Assembly: GCF_003611735.1 (NCBI RefSeq)
Contig: NZ_RAWG01000076.1
Coordinates: 1 to 33,279, forward strand
Reading direction: 5' to 3'
Source: Corallococcus sicarius
GTDB lineage: Bacteria > Myxococcota > Myxococcia > Myxococcales > Myxococcaceae
Length of the DNA: 33,279 nucleotides
The notes beneath the pieces were generated by a model. That model did no database searches. It had not been told where the DNA came from and saw only the letters and a program-made list of their open reading frames with translations. Each line of letters begins with the position of its first letter. Within the stretch, counting starts at the first letter, position 1. A program made the translations under genes and the position numbers. Below are positions 22,304-29,883 of the stretch, piece after piece.

Positions 22304-23035
22304 TCACGGCGGAATGGACGTGGCTTCGCCGTCCGGCGCGACGCCTTCCTCCTCGGGAACCCGGGGGCGGATGACAGCGATTCGAGGCTCTCCCCGGAGG
22401 GAGAAGAGCGCGGGCGCACCCAGGCGCACCTCGGCGGGCAGCCCGACAAGCGTCACCCATGCCTGCCTGCTGTCCCGGGAGACACAGTACAGCAAGGTCC
22501 CCGGTCGCGCGCCGGAAGTCTCACGAAGAGGGCCCTCGCACCCCGTGCGCACCTGGAGTGCGTAGCCGCCCACCGGCACGCCGTGCACCTGGTAGGGCGC
22601 GGGCCCCAGCGTGTCCACGAGGGGCTGGAGGACGCGCGCTTCAGAGGGCACGGCCTCCAGGGTGGCCAGCCGCTGGGCGCCCTCCTGGAAGTGCTGCAAC
22701 GCCACCGTGGCCCGCTCCGGCGCGTCCAGGGGCGCCGTGCCCTCCGCCACCACCAGGTCCACGAAGAGCGCGCCCACGAGCAGGATGGGCAAGAGCCGGT
22801 AGCCCTTGAAGCCCTCGGGCTGCTTGCGCAGGAGCCCCATGGCGAACACGACGAGCGCCACGACCGTGAGCCCCAGCACGACGCCCGCGCGCGGGGCGGA
22901 CGGCGGCGACGCGAAGGAGGAGACCTCCGCGGCCCGGATGCGCAGGGCGTTCGCGAGGTCGCCGCCGTAGAGCCACCCGAGCGCGCCCAGGCACAGCAGG
23001 TTCGTCACGAGCGTCCTGCGCGTGGGGCCCGTCAT
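22304..23035 (-). CDS. Hypothetical membrane protein, last gene of PspA/ABC operon
   Basis: A 243-residue protein I cannot assign. Three hydrophobic segments lie at about 9-28, 49-67 and 80-96 (LVTNLLCLGALGWL, AGVVLGLTVVALVVFAMGLL, LLPILLVGALFVDLVV), followed by an extracytoplasmic-looking domain with two cysteines (about 172 and 190: RTGCEGPL, LLYCVSRD) that could form a disulfide. The start ATG overlaps the permease stop (ATGA at 23035-23032), so its translation is coupled; an upstream in-frame start would lie inside the permease gene. Likely an accessory part of the ABC complex (inference). Confidence 0.8.
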   Translation of the reverse strand: MTGPTRRTLVTNLLCLGALGWLYGGDLANALRIRAAEVSSFASPPSAPRAGVVLGLTVVALVVFAMGLLRKQPEGFKGYRLLPILLVGALFVDLVVAEGTAPLDAPERATVALQHFQEGAQRLATLEAVPSEARVLQPLVDTLGPAPYQVHGVPVGGYALQVRTGCEGPLRETSGARPGTLLYCVSRDSRQAWVTLVGLPAEVRLGAPALFSLRGEPRIAVIRPRVPEEEGVAPDGEATSIPP

Positions 23036-24318
23036 CCCGCCAGCGTCCTCGCGGGATCCGTGGCCGCGGCGCGGCGGCTGGGGAAGTAGGCGCCCGCGAG
23101 CGCGGCCACGAGCCCCAGGAGCACGCCCCCCAGCACCACGGTCCACGGGAAGGCGAAGAAGCTGTCGGGCTTGAAGGGGAAGTTGGGCAGGTAGCCCGTG
23201 GCGAGCCGGTCCACCGCGAAGGCCAGCAGCAGCGCAGCCGCCGTGCCCGCCGCGCCGCCCAGCACGCCCACCACGGCGGCCTCCGCCAGCACGATGGAGC
23301 GCACGTCCGCGCGCGAGGCGCCCACCGCCTGCATCACGCCAATCTCCTTCGCCCGCGCGCGCACCGACGAGGACATCGCGTGGGCGATGTTCACCGCGGC
23401 CAGCACGCAGATGAGGATGGACAAGAGCGCCAGCGCGGAGGTGGTGAGCGTCACCGCCGCGCCCGCGTTCTCCGCGAGCCGGCGCTCCTGATCATCGATT
23501 TCGAAGCCCATCCCCTTCACCGCCTCCACCAGCTCGGACACGCGCGAGGGGTCCGAGGCCACCAGCGTGACGCCGGAGTAGTTGTCCGCGTCCGCACCCG
23601 CGGCGCGGTTGATGCGCACCGCGGTCTCCAGCGGGATGGTGATGCCCGCGAGCATGGCCCGGTCGGACGCGCCCACCACCTGCGCCTGCTGCGTGGTGCT
23701 GGGCCCGCCCGACGTGGCCGCCACGTAGGAGCGGTTGAACTCCACCGGGAAGCCGAAGCCGATGAGCATCTCCGCGGACAGCTGCGGCAGCTTGCGCGCG
23801 GGGGCGAACGTCTTGTTGTACAGCTCCAGCAGGCGCGTGGAGATGAGCGCGGGGATGGCCTTGCCCTCGCCCGGATCCTTGAAGTCCTTCGCCTCCGCGA
23901 GCCCCACGTCCTTCTGCACGAGGCCGGGGTCCACGCCCACCGCCAGGACCTCCATGCCCATGCGCAGGCGCGAGCCGAAGAACGTCCCGTCGTAGCGCGT
24001 CACCGCGGGCACGCGCACGTTCATCTTCCGGTACGTCGTCTCCACGCCCGGCAGCGCGCGCAGCCGCTCCACCGCGGACGTGTCCAGCTTGCCGCCGCCC
24101 AGCAGGCCCAGCGACACCGACGGGGGCACCACGTCCACCAGCCGCGAGTCCGTGGGGAAGATGCGCTCGCGGATGACGCTCCCCACGCCCAGCCCCAGGC
24201 CCACGAAGAACACCAGCGCGCCCACGCCCATGGCCACGCCGAAGGCGGAGAAGAACGCGCCCTTGCGCTCGCGCGCGAGGGACAGCCTCACCAGTCGGGA
24301 CAGCGCGTCCAACCTCAC
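23032..24318 (-). CDS. ABC transporter permease, MacB/FtsX type
   Basis: A 428-residue permease with the MacB layout: one N-terminal helix (about 20-45), a large periplasmic domain (about 50-285, including DVVPPSVSLGLLGGGKLD and the membrane-proximal loops), then three C-terminal FtsX-domain helices (about 287-315, 345-370, 390-415) ending PSRRAAATDPARTLAG. The helix motif ARAKEIGVMQAVGASRADV (about 322-340) is the coupling region typical of FtsX/MacB proteins. Such transporters use ATP to move a periplasmic mechanism rather than carry a substrate through the membrane. GTG start overlaps the ATPase stop (GTGA). Confidence 0.9.
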   Translation of the reverse strand: MRLDALSRLVRLSLARERKGAFFSAFGVAMGVGALVFFVGLGLGVGSVIRERIFPTDSRLVDVVPPSVSLGLLGGGKLDTSAVERLRALPGVETTYRKMNVRVPAVTRYDGTFFGSRLRMGMEVLAVGVDPGLVQKDVGLAEAKDFKDPGEGKAIPALISTRLLELYNKTFAPARKLPQLSAEMLIGFGFPVEFNRSYVAATSGGPSTTQQAQVVGASDRAMLAGITIPLETAVRINRAAGADADNYSGVTLVASDPSRVSELVEAVKGMGFEIDDQERRLAENAGAAVTLTTSALALLSILICVLAAVNIAHAMSSSVRARAKEIGVMQAVGASRADVRSIVLAEAAVVGVLGGAAGTAAALLLAFAVDRLATGYLPNFPFKPDSFFAFPWTVVLGGVLLGLVAALAGAYFPSRRAAATDPARTLAG

Positions 24319-25019
24319 GGCGCACCTCCCGACACCCGGGCCGCCGTCGTCGCGGACTCCTCCACGAGCCGCGCGTCCTTGAGCCGCAGCACCCGGCGCG
24401 CGACCGCGCTCATGCGCTCCTCATGGGTGACGGCGAGCACGGTGAGCCCTTCCTTGTGCAGCTCCTGGAACAGCTGGATGACACCCGCGCCCGTGGCCGC
24501 GTCCAGGTTGCCCGTGGGCTCGTCGCACAGGAGCAGGCGCGGGCCGCCGAAGAGGGCCCGGGCAATGGCCACGCGCTGGCGCTCGCCGCCGGAGAGGCGC
24601 ACCGGCGCGCGGTCCTGCTTGGGGCCCAGGCCCACGCGCTCCAGGAGGCTGCTCGCGCGCTTGCGCGCATCCGCCGTGACGGGGCCGAAGTGCGACGGCA
24701 GGAGCACGTTCTCCAGCGCGGACAGGTTGGGGATGAGGTGGAAGGACTGGAAGACGAAGCCCACGTGCGTGTTGCGGAAGCGCGCCAGGTCCGTGTCGCG
24801 CAGGCCGGTGAGCTTCACGCCGCCCACCTCCACCTCGCCTTTGTAATGCACGTCCAGGCCGCCCAGGAGGTGCAGCAGCGTGGACTTGCCGCTGCCGGAC
24901 GCGCCCACCACCGCGACGAAGTCCCCAGCCTCCACGTCCAGCGACACGCCGTCGAGCACGCGCACCCGCGAGCCCTCGCCGTCCTCGTACTCCTTCACGA
25001 CGTCACGCGCGCGAATCAA
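24315..25019 (-). CDS. ABC transporter ATP-binding protein, MacB/LolD type
   Basis: A 234-residue nucleotide-binding subunit: Walker A GASGSGKS (39-46), Q-loop Gln91, signature LSGGE (142-146), Walker B LLLCDEP (162-168), switch His199. Closest family by pattern is the MacB/LolD/FtsE group (LRDTDLARFRNTHVGFVFQSFHLIPNLSALENV). The start is taken as TTG at 25019, which gives MIRARDVVKEYEDG and overlaps the preceding stop as TTGA; long in-frame extensions upstream lie inside the lipoprotein gene and are rejected. It pairs with the permease directly downstream. Confidence 0.9.
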   Translation of the reverse strand: MIRARDVVKEYEDGEGSRVRVLDGVSLDVEAGDFVAVVGASGSGKSTLLHLLGGLDVHYKGEVEVGGVKLTGLRDTDLARFRNTHVGFVFQSFHLIPNLSALENVLLPSHFGPVTADARKRASSLLERVGLGPKQDRAPVRLSGGERQRVAIARALFGGPRLLLCDEPTGNLDAATGAGVIQLFQELHKEGLTVLAVTHEERMSAVARRVLRLKDARLVEESATTAARVSGGAP

Positions 25020-26665
25020 GGGGTGGCCGGGGTCGTCGTGGTGGTGGCCGGGGCGGGCGTCAGGCGCAGCGAAATCTCCGCCTGCAGCGCCTTGTCCTTG
25101 CGCGACAGCGACATCGTCACGGCGCGCAGGTCGTCCGTGGCATCCAGCCAGCGCACGGTGGTGGCCTTGATGGCGAAGCCGCCAATGCCCCACGCGGCGG
25201 ACGGCAGCGCCTTCACCGCGTCGGAGAGCCTCCGCAGGTCCAGCAGCACCACCACCGCGGCGTCCTTGCCCACCGACTTCAGGTCCTCCGACACCGGCCC
25301 CGGGCCCGCCGGCTGCGCGAGCGCGGCCAGCGACGACTCCAGGCGCGAGCGGGGCGCCGCGAGCACCAGCCGGCCGTCCTTCGTCAGCGCGAAGTGCGCG
25401 CCCTCGCCCGCGCGGTACGACGTCAGGTAGGCCTTCTGGCCGTTGAGGTCCACGGCCTCCACCTTGGCGCCGAAGCCGGGCGCGAGCGCGGGCACCTTGT
25501 CCAGCGAGGCCTGCGCCTTCGCCGCGTCCTGCGTCTGCGCGAGCACCACCAGGTTGACGAAGCGGAACGGGTTCGTGCGCCGCAGGTCCAGCTCCGGCAG
25601 CCCCGAGCCCAGGTTGACGTTGGGCGCGAGCGACAGCGCCATCACCATGCCCGGCTTGAGGTTGTCCAACACCTCCGTCTTCATGTTGAAGCCCGCCTGC
25701 TGCACCGCGCGCGTCACCTGCCCGCCCACGAGGTACGGCCACGCGCCGTCCAGCTGCGCCGGGTCTCCCCGGTAGCGCGCGACGAAGAAGGCGTCCTGCG
25801 GCAGCCAGCCCGCGAGCGACTCGTCACCCTTCGGGTCCAACGCGGCGAGCGACGCCTTCGAGTCCGGCCACGGCGCGTCCGCGCGCACCGTCACCGCGCG
25901 CTCCTCGATGTGGCCCGTGAAGGTGATGCCCTGCACGGTGCCCGCGGGCAGCAGGCCGGTGCCGCCCGGCAGCCACACGTGGAAGTCGCGGTCGCCCTTC
26001 AGCCGCTGGAGGGACGCCTCCAGCACCGGCTCCTTCGCGAGCGAGTTCTCCTCCGACAGCGCCGCCAGCTCCGGCAGCCGCTTCACCGACGCGCCCGCGG
26101 ACAGGAGCACCAGGTCGTGCTTGAGGAAGAGCAGGCCCAGCGCGGGCTCCGCGCTCCCCGGCCGGCTGAAGGTGACGAGCCGCCCCGCGTCCGACTTCGT
26201 CTCCTTCTCCTCCGATGCGCCCAGCCGCGAGCGGGCGAAGGTGGCGAAGGTCGCCTTGAGCTTGTCCGCGTCCTTCACGCCGAGGACGGACACCGCCTGC
26301 GTGCCGCCCAGGAAGGCCGCGCCCGCGCCGCGCTTCGGGTCGATGCCGGCATCCTCCAGCGCCTTCCGGCTGCGCAGGTCCACGCCCACCTGCCGCATCA
26401 CCGCGGACACGTAGCGCTCCGCGCTGGGGAAGTTCTGCAGCTGCGCGAGGAACGAGGCCACCTTGAGGTTCTGGAAGCGCGCGAGCTTCTCGCCCAGCGT
26501 CCCCAGGTCGTCGATGACGACGGCCGCCTGCGCCGTGCGGGGCAGGTAGCGCGACACGCCCGCCGGTGAGGTCGCGGGACCGGCCGCGTCCTTCCCGCAG
26601 CGCGAGCAACCAGCGAACACGACCAACACCAGGAGCAACGGGACGAACCCAACGCGGCGGAGCAT
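25016..26665 (-). CDS. Large periplasmic lipoprotein of the PspA/ABC operon
   Basis: A 549-residue protein with lipoprotein signal MLRRVGFVPLLLVLVVFAGC (Cys20). It resembles DUF3352-like proteins in layout: an opening strand YLPRTAQAAVVIDDLGTLGEKLARF, alternating helix/strand repeats with AAFLGGTQAVSVLGV, FHVWLPG, DAFFVARYRGD and VVVLLDLRRLSD, and no catalytic motif. A Thr/Pro tail ends it. The family call is tentative. Start ATG 26665 is chosen because it begins the signal; the frame is open to a TTG at 26701. It overlaps the ABC ATPase start, which is strong evidence that it is part of the transporter, perhaps its periplasmic or outer-membrane-facing partner. Confidence 0.82.
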   Translation of the reverse strand: MLRRVGFVPLLLVLVVFAGCSRCGKDAAGPATSPAGVSRYLPRTAQAAVVIDDLGTLGEKLARFQNLKVASFLAQLQNFPSAERYVSAVMRQVGVDLRSRKALEDAGIDPKRGAGAAFLGGTQAVSVLGVKDADKLKATFATFARSRLGASEEKETKSDAGRLVTFSRPGSAEPALGLLFLKHDLVLLSAGASVKRLPELAALSEENSLAKEPVLEASLQRLKGDRDFHVWLPGGTGLLPAGTVQGITFTGHIEERAVTVRADAPWPDSKASLAALDPKGDESLAGWLPQDAFFVARYRGDPAQLDGAWPYLVGGQVTRAVQQAGFNMKTEVLDNLKPGMVMALSLAPNVNLGSGLPELDLRRTNPFRFVNLVVLAQTQDAAKAQASLDKVPALAPGFGAKVEAVDLNGQKAYLTSYRAGEGAHFALTKDGRLVLAAPRSRLESSLAALAQPAGPGPVSEDLKSVGKDAAVVVLLDLRRLSDAVKALPSAAWGIGGFAIKATTVRWLDATDDLRAVTMSLSRKDKALQAEISLRLTPAPATTTTTPATP

Positions 26666-26809
26666 GGGCGGCAGGACAGGATGCCTTTGACGGAGAGTCA
26701 ATCTATTCGTGAGCCGTCGCGGGCCCCTGCCACGTCCCCAAGGTGGCGCGGTGAACAGCTCCCACGAAAGCTCCCACGCAGCGGCCCGGCCTGCGGGCGC
26801 GTGCCCGGC
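26666..26809 (-). promoter_or_regulatory. 144-bp gap with repeats, possible internal promoter
   Basis: This is the longest gap inside the PspA/ABC operon. It holds a 10-bp direct repeat AGCTCCCACG at 26757-26766 and 26769-26778 (period 12) and an inverted repeat TTGAC-GGAGA-GTCAA (26687-26701). On the - strand TTGACT (26701-26696) is followed after 17 bp by a poor -10 (TGTCCT). The lipoprotein/ABC half may therefore have its own control, but the -10 is weak. Confidence 0.3.
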
Positions 26810-27616
26810 TCACCGCACGCGGGTGCCGCCGTGCGGCAGCGGCCCGCGCGTCTCCTCGGTGAAGTCCAGGAAGCGCTCCATCTGGCGCACCGTCTCGTCG
26901 GTGGCCTCCGTCTCCGCGGAGAGCACGTCGAGCTGCCGGTTGACGCTCTCCGGGTCGCGGATGGCGATGGACTGCTCGTGCGTCAGGCGCATCAGGTCCT
27001 CGATGCCGGCGAGCTGGTGGCTCACCATCTCGCGGCTCTCGCCCGCCTGCTCGAAGCGCACCAGGCGCTTGCGCAGGATCTCCACGCGCTTGTCCTTCAC
27101 TTCCTTGAGGCGCGGGTTGGCCTCCTGGGCGACCTCCGCCTCCAGCGCCGCGACCTCGCCCGTCAGGTGCTCCCTGTCTGAGCCGCTCAGGTACGTGCGG
27201 TACTGGTTGAGCGCGGAGATGAGCCGCAGGAACGACGTGAGCAGCGCGTCCAGCTTGGGCTCGCTGTCCGCCACCAGCACGCGGCCGCCGGGCAGCTTGC
27301 GGTAGTTGGCGAGGATCTTCTCCTTCAGCCCCACCAGCTGCTGGTAGTGGTCGCGCTGCGACGGCGCCAGGTCCGCGAGCAGGGCGTCCACCGCCGCGCG
27401 CGCGGCCTCCGGGTTGTCCGGCGTGTTGGCCCGCACGGCGCGCTGGAAGCGCTTCATGGAGGACAGGACGCCCAGGTACAGCCCCTCCACGCCCAGGGCC
27501 ACCAGCATGGGCAGTGGCTCCTGCGTCACGGCGCTGGACATGGCCGCCGTCGTCAGGCCGACCAGGTTGGCCGGCAGGAGGAACGCGGCCTTGATGTAGT
27601 TCGGTGTCTTCGCCAC
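26810..27616 (-). CDS. Membrane-anchored coiled-coil protein of PspA operon
   Basis: A 268-residue protein that I cannot place in a family. Residues about 8-52 contain two hydrophobic segments (IKAAFLLPANLVGLTTAAMSSAV, LPMLVALGVEGLYLGVLSS); the remaining 210 residues are nearly all charged helix (RDHYQQLVGLKEKILANYRKL, EHLTGEVAALEAEVAQEANPRLKEVKDKRVEILRKRLVRFE, ESVNRQLDVLSAETEATDETVRQMERFLDF), consistent with a long coiled coil. The cytoplasmic coiled coil could contact PspA, itself a coiled coil (inference). Start GTG 27616 has AAGGGAAG six bases upstream; the 18-residue longer frame overlaps the upstream gene. Confidence 0.8.
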   Translation of the reverse strand: MAKTPNYIKAAFLLPANLVGLTTAAMSSAVTQEPLPMLVALGVEGLYLGVLSSMKRFQRAVRANTPDNPEAARAAVDALLADLAPSQRDHYQQLVGLKEKILANYRKLPGGRVLVADSEPKLDALLTSFLRLISALNQYRTYLSGSDREHLTGEVAALEAEVAQEANPRLKEVKDKRVEILRKRLVRFEQAGESREMVSHQLAGIEDLMRLTHEQSIAIRDPESVNRQLDVLSAETEATDETVRQMERFLDFTEETRGPLPHGGTRVR

Positions 27617-27641
27617 GTCCGACTTCCCTTCGCGCGGCCCG

Positions 27642-28835
27642 TCACGGCCCACGCGCCTCGGAGACATATTTCAGCGCGCCCAGGTCCCGCGTGTCTTCCG
27701 CCAGGGGCGGCGCCGTCCCGCGCTTGAGCTTCTGGAAGAGCGCCGCGGCGCTCTGGAAGAGCTCGTCATAGGTAACTGGCGCCTCGCCCGATAGTCCGAA
27801 GAACGCCCGATTGTCCGCAAGTGTCGCGGGCGGAGCGCTGCGGATGGCCTCCGTGGGGTCGCCCAGGTACGGCGCCACCTCGCCCAACAGCCGCGCCCCG
27901 CCCGCCGGGTCCTTGAGCACGCCCTGCCCCGCGTCCAGGAGGCCCCGGAGCACCCGGCGCACCGCGTCCGGGTAGCGCGCCGCGAAGTCCCCGCGCGCCA
28001 CCAGCACCGTGGCCAAGAGGTGCGGCGCGTCCGCCGTCGTCGCCAGCACCGCGCCGCCCCGGTCCCTCGCGGCCAGTTCCACGTCGCCCCACAGCCCCAC
28101 CACCACGTCCGCGCGGCCTTCGCGCAGGGCCCGGCCCGCGTCCAGGGTGGAGGGCAGGTCCACCCACCGCACGTCGGAGGTGCGCAGCCCCGAGCGCGAC
28201 AGCACCCAGAGGGCGAAGTAGTGCGAGGAGCCGAACGGGTACACGCCCACCCGCTTGCCACGCAGGCTGGCGAGGTCCGGCACGCCCACCGCCGCCATCG
28301 CCTCCTGGCCCCGGCTGCGGCCCACCAGCAGCACCGTGCGCGGCGCCGCGTCCCGCAGGGTGGGCGCCCACGACGCGAGCCGGTCCACCGACAGCGCCGC
28401 CATGTCCACGCCGCCGTTCTCCGCGCCCACGGACAGGGCCTGCTTCAGCTCCTCCTCCCGGGCGAAGAGCACCGCGCGGGCATCCAGCGCGTAGGCCGTC
28501 TTCAGGAGGCCCTGGCCAACGCCCGGGGGCGTGGTCGGCGTCGGATTGTCCAGCGTCGTGGCGCCCCCGGTGGCCACCAGCAGCGCGGCGGCGGAGCCCC
28601 TGGGGGTGAAGCCGATGAGCACGGGCCGCAAGGGCACGGAGGCCACGTCCGCCACGGGGGCCGCCACACCGGCGGGGAAGTCACCGGGGGACAGCCGCAC
28701 GGCTTCGCGGGTGGACGGGAAGAAGCGCGCCTGCAGGCGGTCCAGATAGCCCGCCCGCGAGGCGAAGACGTACCCCGCGCCCAGGACACAGAGCGCGAGG
28801 AAGAGAAAGAGGCCGGGTCCGCGGTGCAGCTTCAT
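27642..28835 (-). CDS. Membrane-anchored periplasmic binding-like protein
   Basis: A 397-residue protein with a single N-terminal hydrophobic anchor ([18 protein letters not shown], about 8-25) and no lipobox or cleavage site. From about 68 on it has the two-lobed pattern of NMT1/SsuA-type substrate-binding proteins: [57 protein letters not shown] (about 194-212), [23 protein letters not shown], and [30 protein letters not shown]. Binding of a small ligand is likely; which one is unknown. It sits between pspA and the coiled-coil gene, and no import-type permease is present. ATG start, weak ribosome site; a mini-ORF overlaps it (28832-28858). Confidence 0.84.
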   Translation of the reverse strand: MKLHRGPGLFLFLALCVLGAGYVFASRAGYLDRLQARFFPSTREAVRLSPGDFPAGVAAPVADVASVPLRPVLIGFTPRGSAAALLVATGGATTLDNPTPTTPPGVGQGLLKTAYALDARAVLFAREEELKQALSVGAENGGVDMAALSVDRLASWAPTLRDAAPRTVLLVGRSRGQEAMAAVGVPDLASLRGKRVGVYPFGSSHYFALWVLSRSGLRTSDVRWVDLPSTLDAGRALREGRADVVVGLWGDVELAARDRGGAVLATTADAPHLLATVLVARGDFAARYPDAVRRVLRGLLDAGQGVLKDPAGGARLLGEVAPYLGDPTEAIRSAPPATLADNRAFFGLSGEAPVTYDELFQSAAALFQKLKRGTAPPLAEDTRDLGALKYVSEARGP

Positions 28836-28858
28836 CCGTGTGCGCCGGCCTCTTTCAT
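28832..28858 (-). CDS. Possible 8-codon leader [11 protein letters not shown] before the binding-protein gene
   Basis: On the - strand ATG at 28858 opens an 8-codon frame ending in TGA at 28834-28832, overlapping the ATG of the binding-protein gene as ATGA. It lies in the 34-bp gap after pspA. It could support re-initiation, but no ribosome site precedes it and short overlaps arise by chance. Confidence 0.15.
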   Translation of the reverse strand: MKEAGAHG

Positions 28859-28869
28859 GGGGCGGAGAT

Positions 28870-29607
28870 CTACTTGATCTCCACCTTCTTGCCGATGGTC
28901 TTCTCCGAGCCCGCCCCCACGTCCGACACGGGCGCGGGGCTGTTCAGCAGGCCCATCTCCATCTTGAACTGCTTGACCAGCTCGTCGCCCTGGATCTTCT
29001 CGGCCTCTTCTTCGATGGCCGCGGCCTGGTGGTCCACCGACTCGAGCGCCATCTGCATGCGCGCCTCGTTGATGGCCGTCTTCTCCTGCACCTTGCGGAG
29101 CATCTCGTCGTGCGTGGAGTCCACGCCGGCGACGGTGAAGGACTCCATCGTGTCGGCGACCTTCGCCTGCCACTTGGCGCGCCGGGCGTCCCGGACGGCG
29201 TTCATCGCCTCCTGGGTCTTCTTGTCCTTCTCGCGCATGAACGCCTTCTTCACGTTCAGCGCCTTCTCGTAGGCGAGCTTCGCGACCTCGAGCTGCTGCT
29301 CGTTGCGCGCGAGGGCTTCCTTCTCACCCTGCAGCTTGGTCGCGTAGGAGCCGGCCAGGTCGTCACGGCCCGCCTGGATGGCGGCCTTGACCTTGGCGGT
29401 CAGCTCCCGCACGTCCTGCTGGTACTTCATGTTCTCCTTCTCGAGCAGCGTCACATTCGCCCGGACCATGGCGATGGACTCATTCATCTTGGGGACCTGG
29501 TCGTTCAGGTCACGGATGTTCTGCTCGAGAATCAGCTCCGGATCCTCGATGGAGGAGACGAAGAAGCCCGCGAAGCTCCGCATCGCTCTCTTGAATCGTT
29601 GCCACAT
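28870..29607 (-). CDS. pspA: PspA/IM30 family membrane-stress protein
   Basis: A 245-residue PspA/IM30 (ESCRT-III-like) protein. It opens [36 protein letters not shown], with amphipathic helix 0 and the family's EDPE-like region, and then is almost entirely helical coiled coil (about 40-225), with a short disordered end. PspA binds and repairs stressed inner membranes and in some bacteria restrains a sigma-54 activator. ATG 29607 follows GGAGGTGAG at good spacing; an in-frame GTG six codons upstream overlaps that ribosome site and is rejected. It is first in the seven-gene operon and diverges from a histidine kinase gene. Confidence 0.93.
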   Translation of the reverse strand: MWQRFKRAMRSFAGFFVSSIEDPELILEQNIRDLNDQVPKMNESIAMVRANVTLLEKENMKYQQDVRELTAKVKAAIQAGRDDLAGSYATKLQGEKEALARNEQQLEVAKLAYEKALNVKKAFMREKDKKTQEAMNAVRDARRAKWQAKVADTMESFTVAGVDSTHDEMLRKVQEKTAINEARMQMALESVDHQAAAIEEEAEKIQGDELVKQFKMEMGLLNSPAPVSDVGAGSEKTIGKKVEIK

Positions 29608-29883
29608 GTCGGCACTCACCTCCACCTGTGCTTAATCGCAACCACCTTACACGAACTCCGTCGCCCACAAGCACCCGGCTGGAAGGCTCTGTCAGGTGCC
29701 TACGCCCGGCCCGGACGGATGATTGCCCCAGGGTCGCCCCTGCCCGCCGGCCCGCCCGGGGTCGGGGCCACCAGCCGGCCCCTCCCGCCAGCCCCAACCA
29801 TTAAGGGCCTGCCCGGGGTCGCGAAAGACGCGTGGCCGTGAACTTGCCGCGAGGGGAAGAAGCGGGGAAAACAAGCGTGTCGC
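29608..29883. other. 276-bp divergent region between pspA and histidine kinase
   Basis: The pspA side (29608-29700) is the AT-richest part of the gap and contains the pspA ribosome site; I find no convincing -35/-10 or sigma-54 box reading toward pspA. The middle is very GC-rich, with an 11-bp direct repeat GCCCGGGGTCG at 29754-29764 and 29811-29821. The kinase side holds a sigma-54-like match (29833-29848). Confidence 0.4.
29833..29848 (+). promoter_or_regulatory. Sigma-54-like promoter upstream of the histidine kinase
   Basis: TGGCCGTGAACTTGCC has TGGC at the -24 and TTGC at the -12 with the required GG-N10-GC spacing (GG 29834-29835, GC 29846-29847). The centre of the -24 box differs from TGGCACG at three positions. 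The predicted start near 29859 leaves a 25-nt leader. In DNA of this composition such a match can arise by chance. Confidence 0.35.

Noticed and set aside
19727-23089. An open + strand frame of 1120 codons opposite the kinase gene
   Set aside because: It is fully antisense to genes with clear domains, is rich in Arg/His/Ala as expected of a shadow frame in high-GC DNA, and has no motif or ribosome site.
24315-25742. A 475-codon version of the ABC ATPase
   Set aside because: The extra 241 residues are an out-of-frame translation of the lipoprotein gene; the ATPase proper begins at 25019.
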